From Mastigias papua (taxonomy: Eukaryota; Cnidaria; Scyphozoa; Rhizostomeae; Mastigiidae), in assembly GCA_964019165.1 (NCBI GenBank), contig OZ025275.1, positions 12,634,874 to 12,698,873 of the forward strand: a stretch of 64,000 nt of DNA, read 5' to 3'. How positions within the stretch are numbered: the first letter of the stretch is position 1; each line of letters starts with the position of its first letter. A program made the position numbers and the translations under genes. This document shows, in pieces, positions 14,459 through 27,229 of the stretch. The notes under the pieces were generated by a model. The model worked only from the letters and a program-made list of their open reading frames with translations, was not told the origin of the DNA and made no database searches.

Positions 14459-14712
14459 ACTTTTTATAAGAAACAAACATATAAAGAACTAGGGCCACAA
14501 AGGCCAGAAGTCTAAGGAAATATAGAGCAACAATGCCTAAATCTAAGAAGCTGACAACATGGCTCAAACTTAGGAAACTCACTTGCACATTAGTACATTT
14601 AGTATTGCCAAATCTACGCAGTAATTTAAGAAACAGATAAGAATATTTAAGTTTAAAAATAGCAAACATTCTAGCTCTAACCTTCCAAATAAGTTTATTA
14701 TAAAAAACGAGT
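14459..14712. mobile_element. TAAGAAA-rich MITE-like element
   Basis: Bounded by TTTTTATAAGAAAC and GTTTATTATAAAAAACGAG, with TAAGAAAC motifs inside. The interior differs from the 12030 copy, so this is a related element or subfamily. Confidence 0.45.
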
Positions 14713-17329
14713 GTGTGTTTTACGAGAAACTTTGAAAAAGTCTTCATGACAAGAACATGTTGTATAGCTTTAACAAACAGCTCCGATTTCCATTTTTAAC
14801 TTAAAAATATATAAAAATCCACCAAGTTGAATACAAATGATATCCACAGCCATTCACAAAAAGCTTGTGATAATTGGCAAGGTGGTCAGTGGCGTGACCA
14901 ACGTCGGTTAGGGATAACGTAACTCCTAAGGACTCCCAAGTTCTTGAGACGTCTCTCAGAGGTTTTCATGGGACAGTTATCATGGATATTTTTCGTGTGA
15001 AAAATGATTTAATAATGCAATATTCCCTACTTGACTGATTACTTAATACTTCTTTTCTCCATAATTGATAAAGTCCCTGTTATTTTTGTCTAGAGTTGGG
15101 AACAAACTCTAAGCCGAAAAGGGCCCTGGAACAACATATTACTAATAAATCTGTTTCACTACGGCACTGCAGATCGTACGATAAGCATCCTGTGAAATCA
15201 TTTCAAATCCATTTTACATTTTTGCAAGTAGGATATACACTCATTGGCATACGCAGATATTACTTTTGTGATCCCACTCCTGCCACCATGTTGCGTTCAA
15301 GTTTTCGACTTTCCTATTTTATATCTACGCTAAGCTGTACCACAGGTACCAAGATTAATATGGCATAATGCAAAAGAGGAGCGACAGAAACGTAGACTCA
15401 ACTGAAATAATGGGCCTTGATTTACAACTATAATAACTACCTATTACAAAATTCAGTGAGAGTTCATGAGGATCAAATGATCTATTTTTCCCACTCTAAC
15501 GGTTCGCTTCTAAACCCAAGACCTTATACCTTAATATCAAACTCCTAATAATGTCTACCCCAAGAAACTCTCTTCTACTTTCTACCTCTGCCATTCATGA
15601 AGTAATGTACTTAGATAGGTACAGTTTTCATCAGTGGGTATACCCAAGGAGAGAAAGGGGGCTCGGACTGCTACCTTTCCTGAAATATATCACTTGACAT
15701 ATGTCAATAAATTAAAAATAGTTATATGAGCAAACAGACCACTTAGCTATATGAAACAATGAGAGCAATATCAAAATAGCACAACATCAAATGTCTGCTA
15801 TATGATACATGTAAAGCACAGCAACATTTACTGTAGCTAGTATATATCAGGGGATATTTTTCAAAAATTTTACTTCCGACATTTGCAAAAGTTTGAAGGG
15901 CATTTGTAAAACCATTAGTCAAGGTTATTTCTCAGCAAGCATGCCAATAGCTATATGTGCCCTAGGGCAAATAGAAAAAACAGAGCAAGCCATGTCATTG
16001 CAAAATTCAAGATACCAAAGAATCATTAATAGCTTAGGGAGCCCCTGTTAGGTGTGGGACCTGGGGCAATCTGCCCATTTTGTCCCCTCTCAGCAAACCT
16101 CCCACCTAGCCCCTCTACAACTAGAATCCATGATACAACTCTGCTCTTTCTTCACTGTTGTATCAACTGCTTGATAGTAACTATAAAACAATGGCATGGA
16201 TGTATACAATTTTAGGAACTTGTGAAATATGGAGAACAGCCATAGCATGCAAATACTCCAAATCATTGGTGTAGTGCCAAACTTTTGACAAGAGACCTCA
16301 CAACTGAATTCCCTATTTTGAAAATTTTGACACAATGCCTTGCAAAAGTACACAAAATTAACCCACTGGTGCCAGATCTTCCACTTAATATGTGTTGAAG
16401 TTATTTTCACCTACTTTGGAACTAGAAGTAGAGTTATAGTGAGGGTAGGAAAGCTTGGAGGGTTTGGTTGAAAATTTTCAAAACCAAGCCAGTTAAACCT
16501 TACGGAAATTGCCTTTTCTAAATAGAGACACACCCTTTCTATATGGGCAATGATAGTTTGAAATCATTGATATACATGTGAGAAACTTCACTTAACCTGT
16601 TAGCTATTCCAAATTGAATGACACACTTCATAGCAATGTCAAGAATAGATAACAGTGATCAAAGTCGTAATGCCAGTCTGTTGAGCCTCTTGTCTAACAA
16701 TATTACCCTTACTATAAACTTTATATGACATTTTGGACAAATCCAAGTCAACATCTTTCAAAAAAGTAGAAATTGCATATCTTAATCAAAGTAAGAAACT
16801 GAAAGATAAATTTCAACAGCCTTGAAAGTCAGGGGGCTGTACCCCCAAGGCTATTGTAAATTTAATATAGGGGCTGTGTCCTCTGAGCCCCTCAGGGCTA
16901 CACTCCTACTCCAAATGTGAGCAAGCTGGAAGAGCCCAATATTTTAACCATGGAGTGACTGTTTTATAAGCTGTTAAAAAATATCACCTGTGTAATATAC
17001 CTTGCTCCAATTCCATTCTTATTTCCTCTCTCTTTCTACTGACCTATTCTAAGGACCTCACTCCCTGTTTTCACAGGTGAATGAAATGTCCTTCCTGCTT
17101 TGATCATATCCAAAACTTCTCTTTTTTTATCATTCTCCTCCATTTCTTCACCATTCTGTGCCACACAATAAAAATCCTTGGCACAAGGGTCTTCAGATGG
17201 GAAATCTGTTGGATATCAAATAATCACATTATGTTTCTGATGTACATTGATCATATTGAAACATGTTAGAATACATAGTCTACCTAGATAGAATTAGGCA
17301 TATACATTTACTACAAACTGAAAGACAAG

Positions 17330-17470
17330 ATAAACCAGAGTGGTTGCATAGTGGTGAGAGTGCCCACCTAACAGCTGGGAGGTTGTTGATTAAACCCAGG
17401 CTGAGTTATACCAAAGACTTTAAAATGGTACCCACTGCCAGGGCTTGAGAATGACAAGTAGTGCCAGCAA
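17330..17470 (+). mobile_element. tRNA-derived SINE
   Basis: Contains a box-A-like stretch (GGTTGCATAGTGGTGAGAGT) and, about 40 bp on, a degraded box-B-like stretch (GGTTGTTGATTAAACCC), the spacing of an RNA polymerase III tRNA promoter. The body continues AGACTTTAAAATGGTACCCA. Its boundaries and tail are not clear. Confidence 0.55.
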
Positions 17471-18524
17471 CATTGCTTCCAGGAAGTGTTTGAAAATAAG
17501 TCCTTGCAGGAAAGGTTGAACAGTTTTCTTAGAAACTTTCTTGAAATATTGTATTTAATCTGTATTGTACCTTATTAAATGGAAACATAACAGATCCAAC
17601 TTGAAATATAAATAGCAGTAGTAGGAAATGTTTGCATTGCTTCACAGGAAATTTTTAATTTATATTTTTGCTGCCAGGAAGAAAACATTCACCCTAGATG
17701 CACTTCGTTCTACAGAAAAGTCCATAAGAATATAAGGGCTCAAAATTGCTGAAATTGAAAAATAATTTAAGAATTATACAAGGCTCAAAGTTCACTGAGG
17801 CTTAGACTGTTGTTTATTTCAGGTATTCTAGAATACAAAACAAATGTGAGTTGGGTTTGTATACAAGAATAGCAAAAATTATATATTACTAAGCCTAGAG
17901 TAGAAATTGTGCATTCAGATTAAGTTGTGTACAGTAGATAACAGCAAAAAAAGATCTGAATTTTCCTCTTGATTTTCTAGCAAAATTCCAACTTTTGTCA
18001 TTCAAGAAGAATTAATGAATAATTTTTGGTTTAAAATTAAAAAATTTCAAAAATAAAAAGGATTGGCAAAATAGTAAGGATACCTGTACAAGCATTAATT
18101 GTAAGAGATGAATTTTCCGAACTACAGAAATGCATGTAAAACATGAATCAGGTAATGGCTAGCAGACCTTTTCATGACAACAAATTGTGGCAAGGGTCAT
18201 ACATCCCCCACAAAACTCAGTCTGTAGGCATTCTACAGAAGCGCATCCCCCAGAAACATATTTCAATATCATGTCAACACTATATAACACAAACACTTCA
18301 AACCTACTTTACAACTAACCATGACATCTTTGATGAGGAGCATTTCCCACAGAAGCAAGTTCAAACATGTGAATTTACTTCCTTGAGTCTCTGTGCATGA
18401 TAAGCAGACACAGTTATTGACATCGGGCTATGTTCTATGTCCAAAATTGAATGCTGAGGTATACTTGTAGAGGGCTAAATCAGGATTTTGGAAGGGCATT
18501 CAATCGCCCATGCAAATATTAGCT

Positions 18525-18572
18525 CTAAGAGGGCATTTGCGAGGGCATTTGCGAGGGCATTTGCGAGGGCAA
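18525..18572. repeat. 14-bp tandem repeat
   Basis: About three and a half copies of GAGGGCATTTGCGA. Confidence 0.8.
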
Positions 18573-19335
18573 GGGCAATTGTCCAAGTAAAATGGAAAGG
18601 CCTGGACTAGCGAAGTTCACATTTGATGTTCTTGTAAAGAGGAGGCACTACTACAGATTCCTGCCACTCCTAGAAATAGCCGGTCTACCCTAATAAATTG
18701 TACGTCATTCAATACCTAAATTTAATAATTGACTGTACTTTGTCTGATCTAGAGATGCCATTTTCATCAAGTTAGCAGTGTCAGTTTCCTAAAACACCTG
18801 GAGTGTGAAGCTGAGCTATCACATTTTCCATAAAGGAAACTAGACATGAGCCATACAGCAAACTTTGGCAATTGCACGCAGATGAAACTGCACACCCAGA
18901 TATGGGCGTGGTAAGGTGTTGAAAGGCAATAGGGTGTGATTTTATTGCCCAACTTGCATATTTTCCAGCTAGCATACTTTAGATTGCTCTGAGGTTCGAG
19001 CTGTTCTATACAGACTTTTTCAAGGTGAGATCACAAAGTAAAACAACTAAACTGGTTTTACTTTGAAAACTAAACAAAGCCAAATGCACGCATAAAGTGC
19101 ACGCTTTAGACCTAGTGTACAATTCCACACCCGACCTTTTGCTTGTACACGCTCGAGATCTCGTCGAAAAAGGCTATACTCTGTAGCCGGGGGCCAGAAG
19201 TGTATTCCGTGTAATATTCATTCTGGGGATTCACAGACACAGGCCTAGTCACTTTTGCCTTCATGACAAGAAAACACAAGTACGTCAGTATACCTTCATA
19301 TCCCCGTAATTTTAGTCTCAATAAGAGAAACTTAC

Positions 19336-19444
19336 CTTCCTCTGGTTCTTTCTTTCTTACAAGTCCCATTACAATGCCCAGTCCTTCACAAAGCTTCCTA
19401 TGACTACAGAGTTCCTTTACCGCCGTTGAAGCTATTGCCGCCAT
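19336..19444 (-). CDS. Probable first coding exon of an unidentified gene
   Basis: An ATG at 19444 opens 36 codons (MAAIASTAVKELCSHRKLCE...RKKEPEE), ending in phase 1 at a good donor (GGAAG then GTAAG). It is basic with a Cys/His/Leu-rich middle. Higher GC than its surroundings and a clean donor support a real exon. I do not recognise the family. The rest should lie below 19335 on the minus strand, but no continuation was found with confidence. A chance frame is possible. Confidence 0.35.
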
Positions 19445-19539
19445 TTTTCGAAGACTTCAATTAACAGTCGTATTGAGCATGCGTAGCTCTGAAAGATTGA
19501 CAATACTCATCTTTGAGAGTTGAGTACACGCTTTTTGTA

Positions 19540-19870
19540 TACGAAAAAGTGTATAAGAAAATCAAGCTGAAATGGCCAAAATCTTAAGAAAATCCTAAGA
19601 AAATCACAAGGTTCAAGTTCAAGAAGATGCTAAGAAAATCACAGTTCATCTTCTCTACATGCCAGAAATTGATATTGGCTCATTTTTGCAAACTCTCGTA
19701 CAAAGATCGAGACTTATGGTGGCCCAACAAATACAGAGTAGCCTGTTTCAGCCAGTTTATCCCTACAAAAGTTAAGAAAATCTTAAGAAAATCTTAGCCT
19801 CAAATTCATGAAAAGCTAAGAAAATTGAGCCTCAGGAAAAATGTGTTTTTCCTATTAAAAACGTGTAAGG
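19540..19870. mobile_element. TAAGAAAAT-rich element
   Basis: Contains at least eight AAGAAAATC/CTAAGAAAA motifs around a unique core and ends near TTCCTATTAAAAACGTGT. It resembles the TAAGAAA-rich elements elsewhere in the window. Confidence 0.35.
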
Positions 19871-22800
19871 GAGCTACCCTATATGTATGAAGTTGCCAAG
19901 TGCGGATCCAAGGAGGGGCCGTAATATTTCGTGTCGCAAAACTTTGTGTGCAGAGACATGCCACATGAGTTAGACAAGAAAATAAATAGGAAATGAATTG
20001 AGCACTCTAGGAAACACTCCAAAATTATAGAAGAGCGTGGCTATAAAGAATTCCCCCTCTCCACACTTTTCTTTCCCAAATGGCACCACCCAAAACTAAA
20101 CTCTGGATCCGCCTATGGGAGTTACCCTATTATTACATAATCTACTGTCCTCAATGCACTGCTTTCACAACAACACACGTTTTGAGGGCGCATATCTCTC
20201 TGGCAATCAGATAATAAATTTTTCTTCGGCTAGAAGCTGGGTAGGGGCTGGAATATATCACTGCTGTATCTCAAGACACCCATATGATCGTATTGATCGT
20301 ATTTCTTCACCCAGTTTTGATCTCCATGGTAATTATATCTATGGTTGCAGTATTTTAGCCTAGTATTGAGGAGCGTTTAGGGGTTCCAGGGAACAAGGGA
20401 ACATGCAAAATATACCCAGGGAATAAAGGAGCATGGCCGAAATTAATAAGGAACTAGGAGCTTCAATTTTTCCAGGGATCAGAGAAAATTTTATTTTTTT
20501 GAACATTTTTCAAGGATTTTTGTAAGATATCATGCCGAGTTTCCAAATGAAAGTTGAATTGAAATACAATCGAAGCCTATGTTGCTCTATCAGCGTAAAA
20601 CGGACCTCCGTTCTTCTTTTTTGCATACAGCAAGTACAACATCTATGAAAGACTGAAACAATAATGTGTTAGGGAGCAGAGTATGGACAAATTTTACTTC
20701 AGAAAGCTAAGCCCCTCTACCAACGTTAACCCTGGGGCTCTGCCTGTAAATCATGTCAACGAAAAGACCGTTTTGCAGTCAACCGGTTTGTTGGCAACCG
20801 AAATGCATACCAAGTATGGTTCTCTATCACCAAAATAGGTTAACTTGAGTTGTTTCTCATGTTGACCAATCCTGAGAAGGGCTGCAGTACACCGCAGTAC
20901 CATACCCAAAATCAGTCCAGATTTTGCATGGATCTTATTTCACTTCTTTCCAATAGCTGCCACGCAGAGGAGAAGCGATGAGATATGCATGAGCAGGTAA
21001 ATACCCCCATCCCCAATATTTTGAAACTGCGGTATGTTAGATTCATCAAAAACTGCACTAAACGTTATTGAAGCTTCTCACTCACCAATGAGTCACTCAC
21101 TCACTCACTCACTCACTCACTCACTCACTCACCAATCAACTCATCAGTGGTTTTCTATTAAAACTTTGTGCATATCTATGTTCAAAAAAGGCATTTCCAT
21201 ATCATTGAAAAGGTGTGATCCCAAAAGTTCCCCCCATACTCCATTCTATGACGAAGCATCTCAATGGGGTCATGACTAGAAACCAGACCAAGAAAATTTT
21301 GCCGCATGTTCAGAGGCTACCTCCTAATGGTTTTAAACGATATATGACCGTTAATTTGATGGGAAAGTGCCATTTTTCATGTCCTCACTCCCAAAGATTA
21401 TCTAACCTTTTATGAACGCTATTTTAGACTTAAATGAAATTTATGCCCTGGGACTCCTTTACTTTTGCCAATCTCTCTGCGGAACCAGGTCTCCAGTTCC
21501 ACAAATGTCCAAAAATAACACTCTATTCTCAAGTTTGTACATGAGTACCCCTAAAAGCCCCCTGTATTAAGAGTAATTTCAACGATAAAATTTAGAAATA
21601 GCTTGGCTGGTATATCTCAACCCATTTCTTGTCATTGTACCCATCTGCCACTTGCTAAAGCGCCAATACGTGGATAAGTTAGATGGGACAACGCACCCCC
21701 CCTAAACGACCTTCAGTAGTTCTTAGCTTTGTCATTATTGCAGTACTGAAACTTTCTTGAACCGTTCTTAGCTAGAATGTACCAGTTCGTAGTGTGACAC
21801 TAGGGTACTGCATAGAAGTACTGGCAGCGATGTGCCTGACAATTTCGCTTGGAGGGGGGGGCGTCGGGAAAAAGTGACCAAGTTTTTCATTTTTAACCAA
21901 GTACTACAAAAACACACCAATGGTATGTATAGATCTACACACAACATTTATGCAAATTAAATCAAAAGAGATGACGTGCTAGCATGAAAATTGGAATTCT
22001 AAATGTAGATGATCTCATAAATATTCTTAGGTCTCAATAATCTAGTATCGAAGTCTTTAGACTTTTTTGATCAGCCCAGCAGAGTTTCACATAAAGAACG
22101 TGTACCACTGTTTCAATACTTTATCAAGTATTAATATCGAGCAGCGGGGCTTCTTCCCTCTGCCAGATATAACAACCTACTCAAAATAAAGTAAACAACA
22201 ACAAACAACAACAACGTCATATGCATTTTTCGCTGCAGAAATTGTATTGAGGATCATTAAAGAAATTTCTATTTTCAACTCAACTTGACACAGGTGAGAT
22301 GATAGCAGGGCCATCACAAATATGGTACTTCTCGGGGGGGGGGGTGCTAACTAGACATTTGAGAAATCTGTCGACTACATGGGGGTAACACCAGGAACTT
22401 GATATGGCTTCTGGCTATTATCCTTTGTGCATTTCAACAAAATTACTTCCCAGAGTGCATACCTTTCCAATTATTCCACTCTTTTCAAAACTTTACTACA
22501 GCAGCTAGGAATTGCCGAAAAAGACAGGTTTTGCTGACGATGTGCTTTCCAGAGGAATACGACACCCCACGCCCCTCCTCACTACGGAACTGAATGAAAG
22601 GATCTTTACCGATCCGGGATGGAATTCCACGGTTTTCATGGGTTTACATGCAGTTTGTACCACTTCACATTGTACCATTTTGAAAATCACTGTTATTCTT
22701 TACCTGATCCAAAAGCGCTCCAGTGAAAACAGGAAGGCAAAAGGGATTGATCTTATACTGATTTCATTTTGCACCAGCATAGTGAAAAGGGGCTTCAGCA

Positions 22801-24060
22801 GTACCGTCGAGAAGGGGGTAGCCAAAGTAAACTCCCGCGACCTGGATGCCAACAGGGGTCCGAAAAAATGTTGCAGATGCAAGGCAAATGTAACTGAAGT
22901 GCTTGTTGGACGTTTAGTTGTGTTGATTGATGTGAATCAAAATGCTTTTTTAAATAAGTTGGCAAAATTCAACCTGCATTCTACATTCTTTAGAGCATAT
23001 TCGGTAAATTTACATAGTTTTCCTAAATCTGTGCTTACACACTATACTAGTTTGTCAAATATTGTTCTTGGAAATGTTTTTGAAGTCATTCTGGAGGGCA
23101 AAATTTAAAAAATTTTCTGCCGTGTCGGACCCAACCATGATGGATCCTCTACGTAACTATCGAGAAGTATCTGCTCCCAAGTATGGCCACGGGACGCCTT
23201 TCCTTGTAAATAGTCAGGATTATGAATTTGTTCACGAGTCAGCAACTCTGGTCAGAAAAAGGAGTAACAGTAACTGGTGCTCCTATCGGCATACCGATAT
23301 CGCTAAATTCTCTGTAGGTAAATTAGTGCCTTGGACCCCCCCCCCCCTCCAGGTAAAGAGGGCATCTGTCTGCAACACTACTTTTTTACAACATACTTTC
23401 AATACTTGCAAAACTTCGAGGATGATTGAGTTCACTACTTAACGAGATTGAAGCCACAGGAGCCCATTTTGTTTCCAACCCCAAGCCTGAATTGGCTCTC
23501 GACTGGCCTGGGCTAGAGACAGTCAGGGCCAGTCCTAGAAGTCTTTTTTAGAGGTGTAGGACTGCAATTTTGCTGAAAACATTGATTTGGCTCCCATGGT
23601 TGAAGAATAGTTATTTAAATCTTTCAAAATTACGTGTTCAACTTGTCAGCAAATTGTGACCGTAAAAAATTAATGAGCTCCACTAACTAGTATCTTTTTC
23701 TTGCGTTTCGAACTAAGTTCGTTTGCTGACAAAAATGACAGATTTAGTGATTTGCTGACAGAAATTTTCTCTGGGGGTGTGAAACCCCCCGCACCCAACG
23801 GTAGGCTTGGACATGGAGATACTGTACTAAAAATATATTGGTAACGTGAGTCAAGGTAAACCACATGCGCCCTAGCCTTTTCTCAACTCTTGCAAAAACG
23901 CTCGCTACTCTCCTCTGTATGTAGCAGGTTTGCCAGCAGGTTCCTTTTTCATAAAGATCAAACGAACCTGTGTCTAAATAACCTGGCTGTAAACAGCGTT
24001 CAAAACGCCATAAACAAAAGGTGGCTGCATTAGGTAACAGGCTTTCATATCTTCTCAGAG
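19871..24060. other. Stretch without an identified gene
   Basis: No exon recognised. There are G-runs and C-runs near 21850, 22337 and 23338, a TCAC microsatellite, and a 198-codon plus-strand open frame at 22512-23108 with no recognisable motif and no family resemblance, which I treat as chance or transposon-derived. Confidence 0.35.
21089..21132. repeat. (TCAC)n microsatellite
   Basis: About ten TCAC units. Confidence 0.9.
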
Positions 24061-24117
24061 ACCCATCTTCCGCACAAATCTACAGACAAATACAGAAGTA
24101 GACACAAATTCTTCAAA

Positions 24118-24541
24118 ATGGTGAGTAGCTTTGAAGGAATCATAAAAACATACATACACCTTTTGGTCCCTGACAGACCCTACTTTCGGGGAATAGTTAG
24201 TACTTATAATAAAGGATAAAACAGCGATAACTGGATCACATTAAATTTGTCTTACACCTAAGGACTTCTTCAAAGAAAACATTGGCAAAATAGTCTCTCA
24301 AGTGGATGCTTTGATTCCAGAAGAGAAAAAGAAGGAGTTTATAAAGAACAAAATTGGCCCAGTGGTGATGCAATTAAGCCCAAAATACGGTGAACTAATC
24401 ATTGGGATATTAATGACATTCGAGTTGAGTAAACTTCTTCCACTGGCCGATGATACGAAGAAACTTGAAGAGACTGTTCATGAAGAGGAGGATAAAATAA
24501 TTGCAGAGGAAAAAAGGAAGAACGCGAAAGACAAATACTGA
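24118..24541 (+). CDS. Small Lys/Glu-rich protein, isoform A (ATG exon joined to proximal terminal exon)
   Basis: Exon 1 ends with the start codon itself (CTTCAAAATG, 24118-24120), followed at once by donor GTGAGT. The proximal terminal exon, 24263-24541, begins after CACCTAAG and encodes DFFKENIGKIVSQVDALIPE onwards, giving a 93-residue protein with a charged, probably helical tail (EEDKIIAEEKRKNAKDKY). No signal peptide or membrane segment is evident, so a cytosolic protein is likely. An AATAAA at 24711 lies 170 bp past the stop. I do not recognise the family. The second copy downstream conserves the same features (DFFK.NIGK..SQVD, GP.VM, LSKL.PLADD.KKLEETV.EE), which is strong evidence that both are coding. 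Confidence 0.7.
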
Positions 24542-25019
24542 AAAGCATTACAGCAATATTCATGAGTCATTATCTGACCGGCACTTTACATAATTTTCTC
24601 CCTGGTTTTCTTAGAAGTAGATCTTAGAATTTTAGCCTAAAAACCCAAAAGTACCATATTCCGATTTCCAGTAAATGCACGTAATATAAAAGCTCAGAAT
24701 ATATTCCCTCAATAAACAACGTTTTGCCCTTCAGGACTTTTTTAAGCATTTTGCCCTTCAGGACTTTTTTAAGCAGAACATTGGAAAAGTGGCATCACAA
24801 GTTGACACAGTACTCCCTGATGAGAAAAGAAAGGAATTGATCAAGGAGAAGTTAGGACCTTTGGTTATGAAGATAAACCCAAAACTTGGAGAGAAAATTA
24901 CGGAAGAGTTGATGAAACAAGACTTGAGTAAGCTTGTCCCATTGGCTGATGACCCAAAAAAGCTGGAAGAGACAGTAAACGAAGAGGCAAAGAAGATAGA
25001 AGAGAAAGAAGGGCAATGA
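24118..25019 (+). CDS. Small Lys/Glu-rich protein, isoform B (ATG exon joined to distal terminal exon)
   Basis: The distal exon, 24762-25019, encodes DFFKQNIGKVASQVDTVLPD onwards (86 residues with the initiator Met) and is clearly homologous to the proximal exon. No ATG-plus-donor exon lies between the proximal stop and this exon, so the simplest model is that the ATG at 24118 splices to either terminal exon. The acceptor region is duplicated: CTTCAG followed by GACTTTTTTAAG occurs at 24735 and again at 24762, 27 bp apart, so using the first would add nine residues (DFFKHFALQ) in frame. Alternatives are a separate gene whose first exon I missed, or a dead tandem duplicate. The intact frame and matching motifs argue against decay. 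Confidence 0.6.
24711..24716 (+). terminator. Polyadenylation signal AATAAA of the proximal isoform
   Basis: Canonical hexamer between the proximal stop codon and the distal exon. It would allow the proximal transcript to end before the second exon. Confidence 0.5.
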
Positions 25020-25194
25020 AAACTGTTATAATAACTTTAAGCACAAACTGTAGAAATCTTTGCTTTTGTTTTATTGCCTGGAAAATTGCAATGATGATAA
25101 AAATCCTTGTTGAAAAAGTTCCATGTTTGTTTCGTTTCATTGCGCAGGCTAAGGTGGAAAACAATTGATGACGCCATAGCGCGATATCTCTTTT

Positions 25195-25590
25195 AAGCTC
25201 CCCTCTCAACTAAGCCCCCTTTGCAGAAGGAAAAAAATTTATTGAACCAGCCCCCCTCTCTATCAAGTCCCCCCTCAAAAATGGAATAATGTCAAACATA
25301 ATTCATGTTCATAACGAGCACAAACGTTATGGTATTGATTGATGTTCAAAATCAAGCTCAGGCATCTATGTGTTGTAAACAGAAATGATAATAACTGATG
25401 AAGATGACTATATTATTGATGAAGATGTCTGAAATATACATATTATATCACCATAGAAAATCTGTTCATATTTCAAAAATTTATTAAGCCTTCCCTCTCA
25501 ATTAAGCCCCCTTTACAATAGGCCCCCTCTAAAGTACTTGAAAACAATACGCCCACAGGCGGCTTAATAGAGAATTTACGGTAGTTTATA
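25195..25590 (+). mobile_element. Polypyrimidine-rich AAGCCCCCT repeat element
   Basis: Repeated AAGCCCCCTTT/AAGTCCCCCCTC motifs at both ends around an AT-rich core. It matches the minus-strand motifs at 6435-6640. Confidence 0.45.
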
Positions 25591-26331
25591 AGTCAGAATT
25601 AATGGTTTTCATATCTATGCAAAGGGATAGCTCTACAGTATATGAGTGATGTACAGGGGAGGCGCCAGCCACTACGGACTTGGAGGGAATTTGACGGACA
25701 ACGCCGTCTACCACAGCGTACAATACAATATGAAACAAAAGGACGACAAAAAGATATGCAAATGACAATATGACAAACAATCAAACATATCTTGCTAGAA
25801 AGTACCCACCTTGTTTCTCAAGCCTTTTCTACTTGAATTTTGAAATTTTACAAAATTAGTCCTGGAGAAAACGGGGGGACCCACCGTCCCCCAGTCCCAG
25901 CGTGACACCACCTCTTTTTACAAGAATCTCCACGTTAACTTCGCACAGCCTCTGCAATACAGCCATTGACACTGCATTGACCTACAGCTGCCCCCCAAGA
26001 AAGATCTAATGGTATGAAATGCTTTTTCCTATAGAAATGACATGGAATAGTATCCTAACCAATTGTAAACGGTTTTTGATATGGAGTTCTCGGTTCAACT
26101 CGTCTCCTCAAACAAGCACTTTTCACCACATATATTCGATTTACGTCTCTCATCCGCGATTATTAGTTTGTTTCTAGTTCAAATCAGAAAATGCACAAAG
26201 GGTAGAGCTACTTATAAAGAAATCACCATAGGAAAATCAATACCAGGTTTCAGAATCTCGTGCTATTGTGAATGAGACATAAGAAATAATCCCGAGTGAA
26301 AGCAAGCTATTGTGAAAAGTCGACCGTGGTA

Positions 26332-26570
<239 letters not shown>

Positions 26571-27229
26571 AAAGTGGGGGCTGCGGTTCTTTCAGTCAAA
26601 AATAATTGGCAGTCTATAGAGGTACAACCACAGTGGTACAACTGAAGACGAACATAGAGGCATGAGCATCTTAAAAGGAGGGAAGTAATTACAAATGAAG
26701 AAAAGAATGTTAGAACTAGACGAGATGAGAATGAGATTGGTATGTTCGAAGGAAAGTGCAGCTTGATTAAAAATCTGATTATAAAGACCACGACGAACCA
26801 CATTAGACCCAAAAGCAATGAACAGTCCAGTGTATCATTTTGATCTTCATTGATCGATTAGTCATGTTAGCATGAAACCAAGTAAATACTACTTAGAAAA
26901 AACCAATAGCCATGTTTAACATGGACCCGAATCAAGTTAGACAAATCCTAGGATGAGAATGAGATGTTACAGATCAAATCTTTGAGAAAATTAAGCAAGG
27001 AAGAGAAATGCTAAAGAAAATAAAAAACAAATAAGCAAAAGAAGAAGTACAAGAATATACAAAAAGGAAGAAGTGATAACTTGGCACATATGTGGATAAG
27101 ATAAAGAGCGAGTCGAAATGCAATAACGAACTAAAGAAACCACGAAAAGAAACAAATATATAATTTTGGATTTGATTTCGATAAAGCTAAACTACAAATA
27201 ATTGGCTAAAGAAACTACATTATGATTCT

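Noticed and set aside
16090..16410. 106-codon minus-strand open frame
   Set aside because: No family resemblance and no supporting exon borders.
18767..18975. Minus-strand frame reading SHPIAFQHLTTPISGCAVSS as a possible exon of the 19444 gene
   Set aside because: The putative acceptor CAATCTAAAG is weak, and joining it could not be tied to a known family.
22512..23108. 198-codon plus-strand open frame
   Set aside because: No recognisable motif, no splice or homology support, and composition like the surrounding noncoding DNA. Kept only as an unexplained stretch.
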